In this document: positions 10,824 to 19,551 of the stretch, piece by piece
How the letters are laid out: every line of letters begins with the position of its first letter
Position numbering within the stretch: position 1 is the first letter of the stretch
Source of the DNA: an uncultured Pseudoxanthomonas sp.
GTDB taxonomy: Bacteria > Pseudomonadota > Gammaproteobacteria > Xanthomonadales > Xanthomonadaceae
Assembly: GCA_946886405.1 (NCBI GenBank)
Contig: CAMPIO010000005.1
Coordinates: 1 to 64,000 of the forward strand
Reading direction: 5' to 3'
Length of the DNA stretch: 64,000 nt
Notes under the pieces: generated by a model
Databases searched by the model: none
What the model saw: the letters and a program-made list of their open reading frames with translations, nothing else
Told to the model about the DNA's origin: nothing
Program-made: the position numbers and the translations under genes

Positions 10824-12377
10824 CTAGATACGCGACATGCCGCGTGTCATCACATGATCGAGCATCTCACGATGCCCAGGCAATGCCGACAGCATCTTCC
10901 TCGCGATGTCGGCGGACTGGCGGAAGTAGTCTTCGGAGCGCCGCACGTCGTCCATCTGTCGCGTGGTCGGCCGCGCCTCGGGCGTGAACCCCATGCCATA
11001 GAGGATGAACTGGTAGCTCGCCGACGGGAACACCTCCTCGACCCGGTTGAGGTCGTAGCGGGAAGGTGGCTGGTGGCGCCAGAATTCGAGCAGGTCGCGC
11101 AGGCGCTCCGGTATCGTCTCGGGCCTGCGGTTGTCGCGCCAGTACGCGCTGTCGTCCCGCTTGCTCAGCACGTAGTGCAGCTTCAGGAAATCGACGATGC
11201 GGTCCCAGCGGTAGCTGAAGGTGTCGTTGTAGCGCTTGGCCACGATGTCCACGGCGGCGCGCGTGGCAGGCATCTGGTCAGCGAGCATGCCCGCGGCAAG
11301 CTCCACCATGACCAGTGAAGAAGCCTCGAGCGGCTCCATGAAACCGCTGGACAACCCGATGGCGACGCAGTTGCGATGCCAGGCGCCCCGCCGGAAGCCC
11401 GGACGGATCACGATCTTGGGCAGCGATTCGATGTCCTGCTCGCGCCCGCCGGTCGCCACGATGTAGCGCCGCAGCGCAGCCTCGGCGGCTTCATCGCTGG
11501 TGTGGGTGCTGGAATACACGTGGCCGATACCGCGCCGGCTCTGCAATCCTATGTCCCAGATCCAGCCCGCTTCCTGCGCCGTCGAGAGGGTCTGGCAGGC
11601 GATTTCAACGGTGGGATCTGCGTACGGCACCCGCGTCGCGATGGCGCGATCGTTGAACAGCACGTCCTTCTGCGACTCGATGTCGACAGCGTAGTGCTGG
11701 CCGATCAGCAGCGCGCGCATGCCGCTGCAGTCCACGAACAGATCGCCTTCGATCAGGCCATGCTCGCGCGTCCGCAACGCGGCGATGTCGCCGTTCTCGT
11801 GCGCCACCACCTCGACCATGTGGTCGGCCACGTGGCGTATGCCGAGCTTCTCGACGCAGTGTCGACGCATGAAGACACCCAGCTTCGCCGCATCCAGGTG
11901 GTAGGCGTAGTTGGCCACCGACGCCCATTCCGGCGTGGCGAACTGCTTGGGCGACTTGCCCGCCTCGCACAGGTGCGCCTGGAAGCACGTCAGCATGCTG
12001 AAAGGCACGTCACGATGGGCCATCCAGCCCGTGGCCAGGTGCGTTTCAAGGAAACCCGGGGGCAGCACGAACGGATGGTGGTAGTAGTCGCCGTCGACCT
12101 CTTCGCGCCAGCGGACGAACTTGGACCCTTGCTTGAACGCCGCGTCGCACTCGCGGATGAAGTCCGTTTCGCTGACACCCGTCCTTCGCAGCGTGTCGCG
12201 CATGGTGGGCCAGGTCCCTTCGCCCACGCCCACCGTCGCCACCTCCGGCGATTCGATCAGCGTGATCCGCAGCCCGGTGTCCGAGGCGGTCTGATGCTCG
12301 GCGGCCAGTACGGCGGCCGTGAGCCAGCCGGCCGAGCCGCCTCCGAGAATGACTACATGTCTGACTGGAGAATCCAC
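10824..12377 (-). CDS. Flavin-dependent tryptophan-halogenase family protein 2
   Basis: 517 residues, same family as the protein at 7569-9077 but clearly diverged. It has HVVILGGGSAGWLTAAVLA for FAD, TVGVGEGTWPTMRDTL, the lysine region FKQGSKFVRW, and GWIWDIGLQSRRG where the usual WxWxIP is WIWDIG. The loss of the proline and the Trp before the catalytic segment may change the substrate pocket. Start GTG 12377 is placed by the FAD motif and a GAGG site upstream. It is the first gene of a tight four-gene run (halogenase 2, SapC, cupin, halogenase 1) located after the receptor gene. Confidence 0.88.
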   Translation of the reverse strand: MDSPVRHVVILGGGSAGWLTAAVLAAEHQTASDTGLRITLIESPEVATVGVGEGTWPTMRDTLRRTGVSETDFIRECDAAFKQGSKFVRWREEVDGDYYHHPFVLPPGFLETHLATGWMAHRDVPFSMLTCFQAHLCEAGKSPKQFATPEWASVANYAYHLDAAKLGVFMRRHCVEKLGIRHVADHMVEVVAHENGDIAALRTREHGLIEGDLFVDCSGMRALLIGQHYAVDIESQKDVLFNDRAIATRVPYADPTVEIACQTLSTAQEAGWIWDIGLQSRRGIGHVYSSTHTSDEAAEAALRRYIVATGGREQDIESLPKIVIRPGFRRGAWHRNCVAIGLSSGFMEPLEASSLVMVELAAGMLADQMPATRAAVDIVAKRYNDTFSYRWDRIVDFLKLHYVLSKRDDSAYWRDNRRPETIPERLRDLLEFWRHQPPSRYDLNRVEEVFPSASYQFILYGMGFTPEARPTTRQMDDVRRSEDYFRQSADIARKMLSALPGHREMLDHVMTRGMSRI

Positions 12378-12438
12378 ACCGCCACCTCGCCTTGGCACTC
12401 GCCTTGCGGGACATGGGAACCCCGCCCCCAAAACCAAA

Positions 12439-12457
12439 GCCGCTGGAGACCAGCGGC
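12439..12457 (-). terminator. Intrinsic terminator behind the TonB receptor gene
   Basis: GCCGCTGG, three-base loop, CCAGCGGC, followed on the minus strand by TTTGGTTTT. It lies between the receptor stop and the halogenase 2 start, so it may stop most transcription while letting some read into the halogenase run. Confidence 0.65.
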
Positions 12458-12507
12458 TTGGGCGATGCTGCCCGGATCCTGGACGGAGCCGGGCATGTCG
12501 TCGAACG

Positions 12508-15500
12508 TCAGCGGAAGTTGTAGCGGAAGCCGAGCATGTAGCGCGGGCCCGTCTGCGTGCCGTAGAACAAGGTGTTCTTGTTGCGCTCGCTGAGCCGCGC
12601 GGTTTCGTCCGTGAGGTTGACACCTTCGAACTGGACCGTGAAGCGGTCGCTGAACTTGTAACCGACGCTCAGGTCCCACTGGCCGTACTCTTCCACGTAC
12701 ACCGGGTTGTTCTTCGCCGGGTCGGCTGCATCGCCGTCGTACTGCCCGTTGAGGAACTTGTCGCGCCAGTTGTACGCCAGGCGCACCTGCCACGGACCCT
12801 TGTCGTAGAAGCCCACCAGGTTGGCCGAGTCGCTCAGGCCGATCAGCACCTGTTGCGGACCCTTGGCATTGTTGTCGTAGGACAGGCTGTCACTGTCGAC
12901 GATGGTGTAGTTGGCTGCCACACCGAAGCCGCTGTCGCCGAACATGTGCTGCAGGGCCAGTTCGAAGCCGTTGAGCTTGTGCGAACCCGCGTTGCCCGGG
13001 ATGGTGACGTTGTACACCGTCAATGGATCGCCCGGGATGCCGGTGATCTCGCCAGCGCTTCCGGCCGTGCTGTCCACGCCCGGCTGGCCGTCGAAGTTCG
13101 CGAAGATGTAGTCGCGGATGCAACCGACATCCGCACTCCCACAACCACCGGCATTGATGGCGGCATTCCAGTAGGCGCCGCCCACCGGCGTCGGCAGGCT
13201 GAACAGCGTGTCCTGGAACGACCCGGCGCCACTATCGATGTAGTTGGAGATGTTCTTGCGGTAGTACCCGATCGAGAAGTAGCTCGCATCGTTGTAGTAC
13301 CACTCGTAGGACAGGTCGATGTTCTTCGACAGCAAGGGCTTCAGGTTCGGATTTCCCGAGTTGCCGCTGCCGCCATTGACGCGAAGCAGCGGACTGACGG
13401 TCTGCCCGCCCTGGATGTCCTGCCAGCCGGGACGGCCGAGCGAGTGGCCGTAGCTGGCGCGCAGCACCATGTCCTCGGTGATTTCGAAGCTGGTATCGAT
13501 GCTCGGCAAGAAGTAATCGTACTCACCGGTCATGGTGGTGAACGTCTTGTCCCCCATGTCGGTGAAGAACTCGTTGTCCGCTACCCAGCGCACGAGTACG
13601 GGGGTATCCACCTGGGCCGAGGATTCGATCTCCGTCTTCTCGTAGCGAACACCCACCGCCAGGTTGATCGGGATCCGCGTCTCCCAGCTGGTGCTGTACT
13701 GCAGGTAGGCACTGCGGGTCTTTTCGGTGGTGCGCAGGTCGGCGCGATTGTAGTTGTCCGGGGCTCGGGCCAGGTCCGGACGACCGGTGAAATCGCCCAC
13801 GGCATCACGCATGGCTTCGTAATCGAAGACCAGGAACTGACTGTTGAAGCGCGGATCGTTGTACCCCGGGAACGCGTCGAAGTACCGCGCCATGTTGTCG
13901 ACCTGCCAGAGGTTGTCCGCGAAATCGGACGCGAGACCGATCCCGCCCCAGTCCGCATTCTCGTTGATGCCCCATGCGGTCCGGTTCTTGACCTCGGTGT
14001 TGGCCACGCCGAACTTCAGATCGGAGAAGTCGCCGAACTTGAAGGTACCGCTCAACTGGCCCTGGTCGACTTCACCGCGCGAGTAGCCGTTGACGAACTG
14101 GCGTCCGGTCGGGCGCGCCTGCGACGGATCCACGCCGGTGACGCCAGGCGCGAGGTCGTAGCTGAGGATCGGGAGCTTGCCATCGAAGTAGACCGTGGTA
14201 TCGCCGCGGACCCACGCGGCGGTACCGATGTTGCCTTGCGAACCCCACTCGCTGTCCGGGCTCAGCTCGGCCGTCGAGCGGTGATAATCGAACGCCAGGC
14301 CCAGCGAGTCCGTCACTTCCCACTCGACATTGAAGCCGAGCGATTCGTTCTCGGCCTTGGTCGCGCTGATGCCGCCCGCCATTGCCAGGTCGCTGCAGCC
14401 CTCGTAGGTGCCGTTCGGGTTCTGCGTGCCGGTGCAGGCGATGTTCTCGCGGTAGAACACCGGGCCGGCGGCAGGGCCATCGGTCCAGGCGCTTTCCACG
14501 CCGACGAAGTTGAACCACACCGACATTTCGTTGCGGCGCTGCTGGATCTTGTTCTCGGAGTACGTGTAGTCGAGCGTCGTGGTGACGCGATCCGATGGCG
14601 CCCATTGCAGGGTGACTTGCCCGTTGGTGCGCTGCCGCTGGATGCCGTTGACGCTGTAGTTGAGGTTCTGCGGCACCGAATACAGATCGGTCGGGCCAGG
14701 CAGATTCTCGTTGCCCGGCGTGCCGGGTGCGATCGCACCCCAGCCACCCTCACCACCGAAGTGGGTGCGCCAGCCGGCGGTCACGCCGACCTGGCTGAAG
14801 CCGCTGTCGCGCTCCTGGTAGCTGCCGTTGACGGCGATACCGAACTTTCCGTCCGCAAAGGTCTGGCTGAAGATGCCCGACATCTCGCCGGTCCAGTCGT
14901 CGCCCTGCATGATCTTGGGCAGGTTGCCGTTGGACGTGTCGTGGACGGTCTTGACGCCGAGATTCAGGAGCGGCGCGCTTTCCAGCGGCCGGGCCGTCTT
15001 GATGTTGATGGTCGCGCCGATGCCGCCGGTCGGATTGGAGGCCAGGCCGGTCTTGTAGACCTCGATGGCCGAGACCGCTTCCGACGCGAGGTTGGCGAAA
15101 TCGAACGCACGCGAGTTGGATGCCGAAAAGCCGTTCAGCAGCGCGCCAGGCATCTGGCGACCATTGAGGAGCACCAGGTTGTGGTCCGGCCCGATGCCGC
15201 GCACCGTGACCTTCGAGCCTTCACCACTGGGCGTGCGATCGATCGACACGCCGCTGATGCGCTGCAGTGACTCTGCGAGGTTCGTATCGGGGAACTTGCC
15301 GATGTCCTCCGCGACGATACCGTCGACGACGCCCTGCGCATCGCGCTTGAGGTTCATCGACGACTCGAGACTGGCGCGGATGCCCGTGACGACGATGGTG
15401 TCGAGTTCGGTGGGTTCGGCGCTGGCGGGCGCCGGCGTCGCGGTGTCTTGCGAGTCGGTCTGTTGCGCCCACGCGGGGCCTGCGATGACCAACAACAGTG

Positions 15501-15546
15501 CGGATGTCAGCACCCGCTTTCTTGGAACGGATTGCACTTGCTTCAT
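12508..15546 (-). CDS. TonB-dependent receptor (Xanthomonas/Caulobacter TIGR01782 type)
   Basis: 1012 residues. Signal peptide about 1-27 ending PAWA; TonB-box-like ELDTIVVTG near 48; plug domain with DIGKFPDTNLAESLQRISGVSI, VTVRGIGPDHNLVLLNGR and NIKTARPL; then a large barrel ending GFRYNFR. Length and plug wording are those of the receptor class that brings complex sugars and other large nutrients into xanthomonads. It faces LacI and GH30 genes whose promoters share its operator, so the ligand is probably an oligosaccharide released by or fed to the GH30 enzyme. The downstream halogenase, SapC and cupin genes are its usual companions. Confidence 0.93.
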   Translation of the reverse strand: MKQVQSVPRKRVLTSALLLVIAGPAWAQQTDSQDTATPAPASAEPTELDTIVVTGIRASLESSMNLKRDAQGVVDGIVAEDIGKFPDTNLAESLQRISGVSIDRTPSGEGSKVTVRGIGPDHNLVLLNGRQMPGALLNGFSASNSRAFDFANLASEAVSAIEVYKTGLASNPTGGIGATINIKTARPLESAPLLNLGVKTVHDTSNGNLPKIMQGDDWTGEMSGIFSQTFADGKFGIAVNGSYQERDSGFSQVGVTAGWRTHFGGEGGWGAIAPGTPGNENLPGPTDLYSVPQNLNYSVNGIQRQRTNGQVTLQWAPSDRVTTTLDYTYSENKIQQRRNEMSVWFNFVGVESAWTDGPAAGPVFYRENIACTGTQNPNGTYEGCSDLAMAGGISATKAENESLGFNVEWEVTDSLGLAFDYHRSTAELSPDSEWGSQGNIGTAAWVRGDTTVYFDGKLPILSYDLAPGVTGVDPSQARPTGRQFVNGYSRGEVDQGQLSGTFKFGDFSDLKFGVANTEVKNRTAWGINENADWGGIGLASDFADNLWQVDNMARYFDAFPGYNDPRFNSQFLVFDYEAMRDAVGDFTGRPDLARAPDNYNRADLRTTEKTRSAYLQYSTSWETRIPINLAVGVRYEKTEIESSAQVDTPVLVRWVADNEFFTDMGDKTFTTMTGEYDYFLPSIDTSFEITEDMVLRASYGHSLGRPGWQDIQGGQTVSPLLRVNGGSGNSGNPNLKPLLSKNIDLSYEWYYNDASYFSIGYYRKNISNYIDSGAGSFQDTLFSLPTPVGGAYWNAAINAGGCGSADVGCIRDYIFANFDGQPGVDSTAGSAGEITGIPGDPLTVYNVTIPGNAGSHKLNGFELALQHMFGDSGFGVAANYTIVDSDSLSYDNNAKGPQQVLIGLSDSANLVGFYDKGPWQVRLAYNWRDKFLNGQYDGDAADPAKNNPVYVEEYGQWDLSVGYKFSDRFTVQFEGVNLTDETARLSERNKNTLFYGTQTGPRYMLGFRYNFR

Positions 15547-15626
15547 GGACTTTCCCCTCTCCGGAAATTCACGAACGATGTCTTGGACTGGAACGCAGGT
15601 CGTCGGCTCCCCCTACATTGGGCCGC

Positions 15627-15655
15627 ATTGGACGCGCGATTGACAGCGTTGTCAA
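15627..15655 (-). promoter_or_regulatory. Receptor promoter with LacI-type operator
   Basis: On the minus strand TTGACA (15655-15650), 17 bases, TCCAAT (15632-15627) forms a promoter about 85 bases before the receptor ATG. The near-palindrome TGACAGCGTTGTCA at 15641-15654 covers the -35 element and spacer. It differs by one base from the perfect palindrome in front of the GH30 gene. The rest of the 15547-15884 gap, between receptor start and LacI stop, shows no gene. Confidence 0.65.
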
Positions 15656-15884
15656 CTTTCTGTGATTTCCTCCTCAATAGCGCGAAAACCACTTGTTTCA
15701 AGCACTATTCTTCATGCTGCGACGCAGCTGAAACCGTTTTCCCGAATTGCGTCGATGCGCCACATCGCGAGAAATTTTCCGCGAAAACACACGAAGGTTT
15801 TCTATTGGTATGGCGCGTGCAGGGCGGCGACAGGCGTGAGACGGCCGACGCGTCACACGCCAAAGGGCTCGAACGATCGCAGGA

Positions 15885-16895
15885 TCAGCGCCGCGTCGGG
15901 GGCTGGGTCGACTCGCGGAACAGCACTTCGTGCTCGACGTGCACCATGCCCCCACCATCCGCCGCACGGATGCGCGACAGCAGCTGCAGCGTCGCCAGTT
16001 TGCCCATCTCCGAGGTGGGCTGGCGCACGGTGGTGAGCGCGGGATAGATGTGCCGCGCGATAGGCGTGTCGTCGAAGCCGCAGACCGATATGTCGCGCGG
16101 GACCACGAGCCCGCGCTCGCAGGCGGCCCGGATCACCCCGGCCGCCATGTCGTCGTTGGCGGCAAAGATCGCCGTGGGCGGCTGCCTGAGATCGAGCAGC
16201 GCATTGCCGGCCTCGATGCCCGATTCGAACGAGAACGCGCCTTGCACGACCAGCCCCGCGTCGTACTCCAGGCCGGCCTTCTTCAACGCGTCGCGATAAC
16301 CCTTGTATCGCCACTGGCAGGCACCATGCGCGGGCGGACCCTTGATATGCGCGATCCGGCGATGGCCCTGGGCTACCAGTCCGGCCATCAGTTCGAGGAC
16401 GGCGGCGGTTTCATCCATCATCACGCCGATCCTGCCGTCCGGATGCTTCGGCGCGATGCTGGCGTACGGCACCTCGTGTTCTTCGAGGAACGCGAGCACC
16501 ACCGGATCGTCCGTCAACGGCGGGATAAGCACCACGCCATCGGGCGAGAAATGCTCGAACACGACCTTCAGGTCGTCGGCCTTGCGCTGCTTCGGTGAAG
16601 CGACCGGCGCCAGCACCAGGTTGTAGTGATGGTCGCGGCAGGCATCCAGCATGCCGCTCTGGATTTCCATCAGATAGTTGCGCGAGGGATTGTTGTAGAC
16701 CAGTGCGATCACATAGGAGCGCTGGCCCGCAAGGCTGCGCGCGGAGAGATTCGGCCGGTATTGCAGCTTCTCGACCGCCTTCATCACGCGCTGGCGCATC
16801 TCTTCGCGCACGTTGGGTTCGTTGTTGAGCACACGCGACACGGTCTTCATGGACACGCCGGCGGCGGCGGCCACGTCCTCGATCCGACTACGCAT
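15885..16895 (-). CDS. LacI-family transcriptional repressor
   Basis: 336 residues. The N-terminal helix-turn-helix reads [21 protein letters not shown] with the hinge helix [11 protein letters not shown] near 50, then a periplasmic-binding-protein-like effector domain ([39 protein letters not shown] end). It should bind a sugar and leave the palindrome TGACAGCGCTGTCA found before the GH30 and receptor genes. ATG 16895 is fixed by the HTH position; the longer frame to 17180 has no family match. It is transcribed away from GH30. A half-match TGACAGCG at 16947 upstream of its own start could allow autoregulation, but that is weak. Confidence 0.93.
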   Translation of the reverse strand: MRSRIEDVAAAAGVSMKTVSRVLNNEPNVREEMRQRVMKAVEKLQYRPNLSARSLAGQRSYVIALVYNNPSRNYLMEIQSGMLDACRDHHYNLVLAPVASPKQRKADDLKVVFEHFSPDGVVLIPPLTDDPVVLAFLEEHEVPYASIAPKHPDGRIGVMMDETAAVLELMAGLVAQGHRRIAHIKGPPAHGACQWRYKGYRDALKKAGLEYDAGLVVQGAFSFESGIEAGNALLDLRQPPTAIFAANDDMAAGVIRAACERGLVVPRDISVCGFDDTPIARHIYPALTTVRQPTSEMGKLATLQLLSRIRAADGGGMVHVEHEVLFRESTQPPTRR

Positions 16896-17140
16896 GGGGT
16901 TGCTCCCGCTCCATTCCGACCACCCTCCCGGCACGACGCCGGATTCTGACAGCGATGAGCATCGCTTGGATACACACGACCCGCTCCATGGCATGGGTAT
17001 CGCCGCCGGCAACGAGATCCGCGGATGCGGTATCGCTGCGTCGATGCGCAAACCCTTGCTGCACGGCAACACACTCGCGTCCACTGCCCGCATGAAAAGC
17101 AGCCTGCGCCCGCACTTCGAGCGCTCAGGGGCTCGGCCGA

Positions 17141-17179
17141 TTGACAGCAAGATGTAGCAACGGTATGACAGCGCTGTCA
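17141..17179 (+). promoter_or_regulatory. GH30 promoter with perfect LacI operator
   Basis: TTGACA (17141-17146), 17-base spacer, TATGAC (17164-17169), then the perfect 14-bp palindrome TGACAGCGCTGTCA (17166-17179) overlapping the -10 element and start point, the classic place for repression. The gene begins at 17244. The gap 16896-17243 between the LacI and GH30 starts holds no other gene. Confidence 0.72.
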
Positions 17180-17243
17180 ACTACCGCGTATCCGATGTCG
17201 CGATACGGCAGCGGATCGTTCCCCTTCCCCGCGAGGCTCTTCC

Positions 17244-18707
17244 ATGCGTTACACGCGACTCTCTTCTGCCGCTGCGATCGGCATGGCACTGGCGACGACA
17301 CTGGCGGGCGCCGATGCTGCCGAACCCGAGGAGACCGCCATGCAACCTGCCATCGTGACCATCTACACGACGGCACAAGGCTCGGCGCAACGGCTCAGCC
17401 AGGCCGGGACCGTCACCCTGAACGCCGGGCACAAACTGACGGAGGTCGAGAACTCGGTCTTTGTCGATCCCACGAAGAAGTTCCAGCCTTTGCTCGGCAT
17501 CGGTGGCGCCATTACCGATTCCACAGCCGAGGTCTACGCGACGCTGTCGCCGGCGAAGCAGGCTGAGTTCATGCGCGCCTACTACGACGGGAAAGAGGGT
17601 ATCGGCTATTCGCTAGCGCGCACCACCATCCACAGCTCCGACTTCAGTTCCGCCAGTTACACCTATGTCGAAGAGGGCGACAAGGCACTGGCGACGTTCT
17701 CCATCGACCACGACCGCAAGGCCCGCCTTCCGATGATCAGGCAGGCGATGGCGGCCGCGGGTGGCGCCCTGCCGCTGTATGCAAGCCCGTGGAGTGCACC
17801 GGCCTTCATGAAGACCAACAAGCACATGCTGCGCGGCGGCGTCCTGCTGCCCGAGTACCGCGACGCCTGGGCGAACTACTACGTGAAGTTCATCCAGGCC
17901 TACGAGAAGGAAGGCATCCCGATCTGGGGCATCACCGTGCAGAACGAGCCGATGGCCACGCAGACGTGGGAATCGATGCTGTACACGGCCGAAGAGGAGC
18001 GCGACTTCCTCAAGCTGCACCTCGGCCCGACCATGCATGCGGCCGGATATGCCGACAAGAAGATCATCGTCTGGGACCACAACCGCGACATGATGCTGTA
18101 CCGCGCGCAGGTGATCCTGGGCGACCCGGAAGCGGCGAAGTACGCATGGGGCCTGGGCTTCCACTGGTACGAGACATGGGCTGGCTTCGACCCCATGTTC
18201 CGCAACGTGGCCGCCGTGACGGAAGCCTTCCCCGACAAGCCGGTGCTGCTGACCGAAGCCGCCGTGGAGAAGTTCGACCCGGCGCGCTACCAGCATTGGC
18301 CCAACGCCGAACGCTATGGCACGTCGATGATCCACGACTTCAACAACGGCGCCGTCGGCTGGACCGACTGGAACATGCTGCTCGACGAGAAGGGCGGCCC
18401 CAACCACGTCGGCAACTACTGCTTTGCGCCGTTGCACGCCGACACCCGCACCGGCGAACTGATCTATACGCCCAGCTACTACTACATCGGCCACTTCTCG
18501 AAGTTCATCCGACCGGAAGCGCGTCGCGTCAGCACGGCGACCAGCCGCAGCACGCTGCTGGCGACCGCGTTCGTCAATCCGGACGGCCGCTTGGCGACCG
18601 TGGTGATGAACCCGACCGACAAGGAGATTGTTTACAACTTCTACGTCGGCCAGGCCTCGGGCGTGGTGACGATTCCCGCACGCGCGATCCAGACACTGGT
18701 GCAGTAG
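17244..18707 (+). CDS. GH30 family glycoside hydrolase, exported
   Basis: 487 residues with a signal peptide of about 25 residues (ending ADAAEP). The GH30 (beta/alpha)8 fold is shown by GIGGAITDSTAEV, YSLARTTIHSSDFS, SPWSAPAFMKTN, acid/base Glu235 in TVQNEPMATQTWES and nucleophile Glu338 in LLTEAAVEKFD, followed by the GH30 beta-domain ending in VVTIPARAIQTLVQ. Family members cut glucosylceramide, beta-1,6-glucan, xylan or related beta-linked sugars; the wording is closest to the glucosylceramidase/endo-beta-1,6-glucanase group. The export signal and LacI operator point to extracytoplasmic release of sugars taken up by the nearby receptor. Two bases separate its stop from the deacetylase start. 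Confidence 0.9.
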   Translation: MRYTRLSSAAAIGMALATTLAGADAAEPEETAMQPAIVTIYTTAQGSAQRLSQAGTVTLNAGHKLTEVENSVFVDPTKKFQPLLGIGGAITDSTAEVYATLSPAKQAEFMRAYYDGKEGIGYSLARTTIHSSDFSSASYTYVEEGDKALATFSIDHDRKARLPMIRQAMAAAGGALPLYASPWSAPAFMKTNKHMLRGGVLLPEYRDAWANYYVKFIQAYEKEGIPIWGITVQNEPMATQTWESMLYTAEEERDFLKLHLGPTMHAAGYADKKIIVWDHNRDMMLYRAQVILGDPEAAKYAWGLGFHWYETWAGFDPMFRNVAAVTEAFPDKPVLLTEAAVEKFDPARYQHWPNAERYGTSMIHDFNNGAVGWTDWNMLLDEKGGPNHVGNYCFAPLHADTRTGELIYTPSYYYIGHFSKFIRPEARRVSTATSRSTLLATAFVNPDGRLATVVMNPTDKEIVYNFYVGQASGVVTIPARAIQTLVQ

Positions 18708-18709
18708 GC

Positions 18710-19540
18710 ATGTCCGTGTTCCGGCGGCGGATCGCCCGACTCGCCCTGCTGGCGCTGGCGGGGTCCGCCACCGCGGCGCAGGCGGCCGAACCGTACCCTT
18801 GGCCGGACAGCCGCAAGGCGGCGGTCAGCCTGGCGTACGACGATGCGGTCCCTTCGCAGCTCGACCACGCCATTCCGGCGCTCGACCGCTACGGCCTGAA
18901 GGCAAGTTTCTATCTGACCCTGGCCTCCGACACGCTGCGCACACGGCAAGCAGAATGGGTGGCCGCCGCGCGCAACGGGCACGAGCTCGGCAACCACACG
19001 CTGTTTCACCCGTGCTCGGCGTCGTTGCCCGATCGCGCCTGGGTAGCGCCGCACCGCAACCTGGATACCACCACGGTCGCGCAGATGGTCGACCAGGTGC
19101 GACTGGCCAACGTGATGCTGACCGCGCTCGATGGCAGGACCGAACGGACGATGACCGTGCCTTGCGGCGATACGCAGGCAAGCGATGGCCACTATGTCGA
19201 TGCCATCGCGTCGGACTTCGTGGCGATCAAGCTCGGGCAGGGGGGCGTCATCGATGACATGGCGGCGATCAACCTGGCGGCGGTGCCCGTCGATGTGCCC
19301 GCAGACGTTACCGGCGAACAACTGATTGCGCGGGTCCAGCAGGCTGCCCGGCAGGGCACGATGGTCAGCTTCACCTTCCACGGCATCGGGGGCGACCATC
19401 TCGCCGTGTCGAGCGAGGCGCACGGACAGCTGCTACGCCATCTCGCGGCCCACCCCGACGTCTACTGGGTGGCGCCCTTCATCGACATCATGAAATACGT
19501 CGCCGCCCACCGATCGGACGCAGAAGCTCCGAAGCCCTGA
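18710..19540 (+). CDS. NodB-type polysaccharide deacetylase, exported
   Basis: 276 residues with signal peptide 1-26 (RRRIARLALLALAGSATAAQA). Metal-binding residues of carbohydrate esterase family 4 are visible: Asp44/Asp45 in LAYDDA, His96 and His100 in HELGNHTLFHP; FTFHGIGGDH near the end supplies the last catalytic histidine. The usual TFDDG is AYDDA. It should remove acetyl groups from a sugar polymer outside the cytoplasm, making it accessible to the co-transcribed GH30 enzyme. ATG 18710 is two bases after the GH30 stop. It converges on the PqqU-like receptor with 11 bases between stops. Confidence 0.87.
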   Translation: MSVFRRRIARLALLALAGSATAAQAAEPYPWPDSRKAAVSLAYDDAVPSQLDHAIPALDRYGLKASFYLTLASDTLRTRQAEWVAAARNGHELGNHTLFHPCSASLPDRAWVAPHRNLDTTTVAQMVDQVRLANVMLTALDGRTERTMTVPCGDTQASDGHYVDAIASDFVAIKLGQGGVIDDMAAINLAAVPVDVPADVTGEQLIARVQQAARQGTMVSFTFHGIGGDHLAVSSEAHGQLLRHLAAHPDVYWVAPFIDIMKYVAAHRSDAEAPKP

Positions 19541-19551
19541 CACCCGGCGCG

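Noticed and set aside
12319..15270. Plus-strand frame of 983 codons
   Set aside because: Antisense of the TonB receptor gene; no domain, no ribosome site.
16947..16960. TGACAGCGATGAGC as a third LacI operator
   Set aside because: Only the left half matches the palindrome; kept as a weak remark in the LacI entry.
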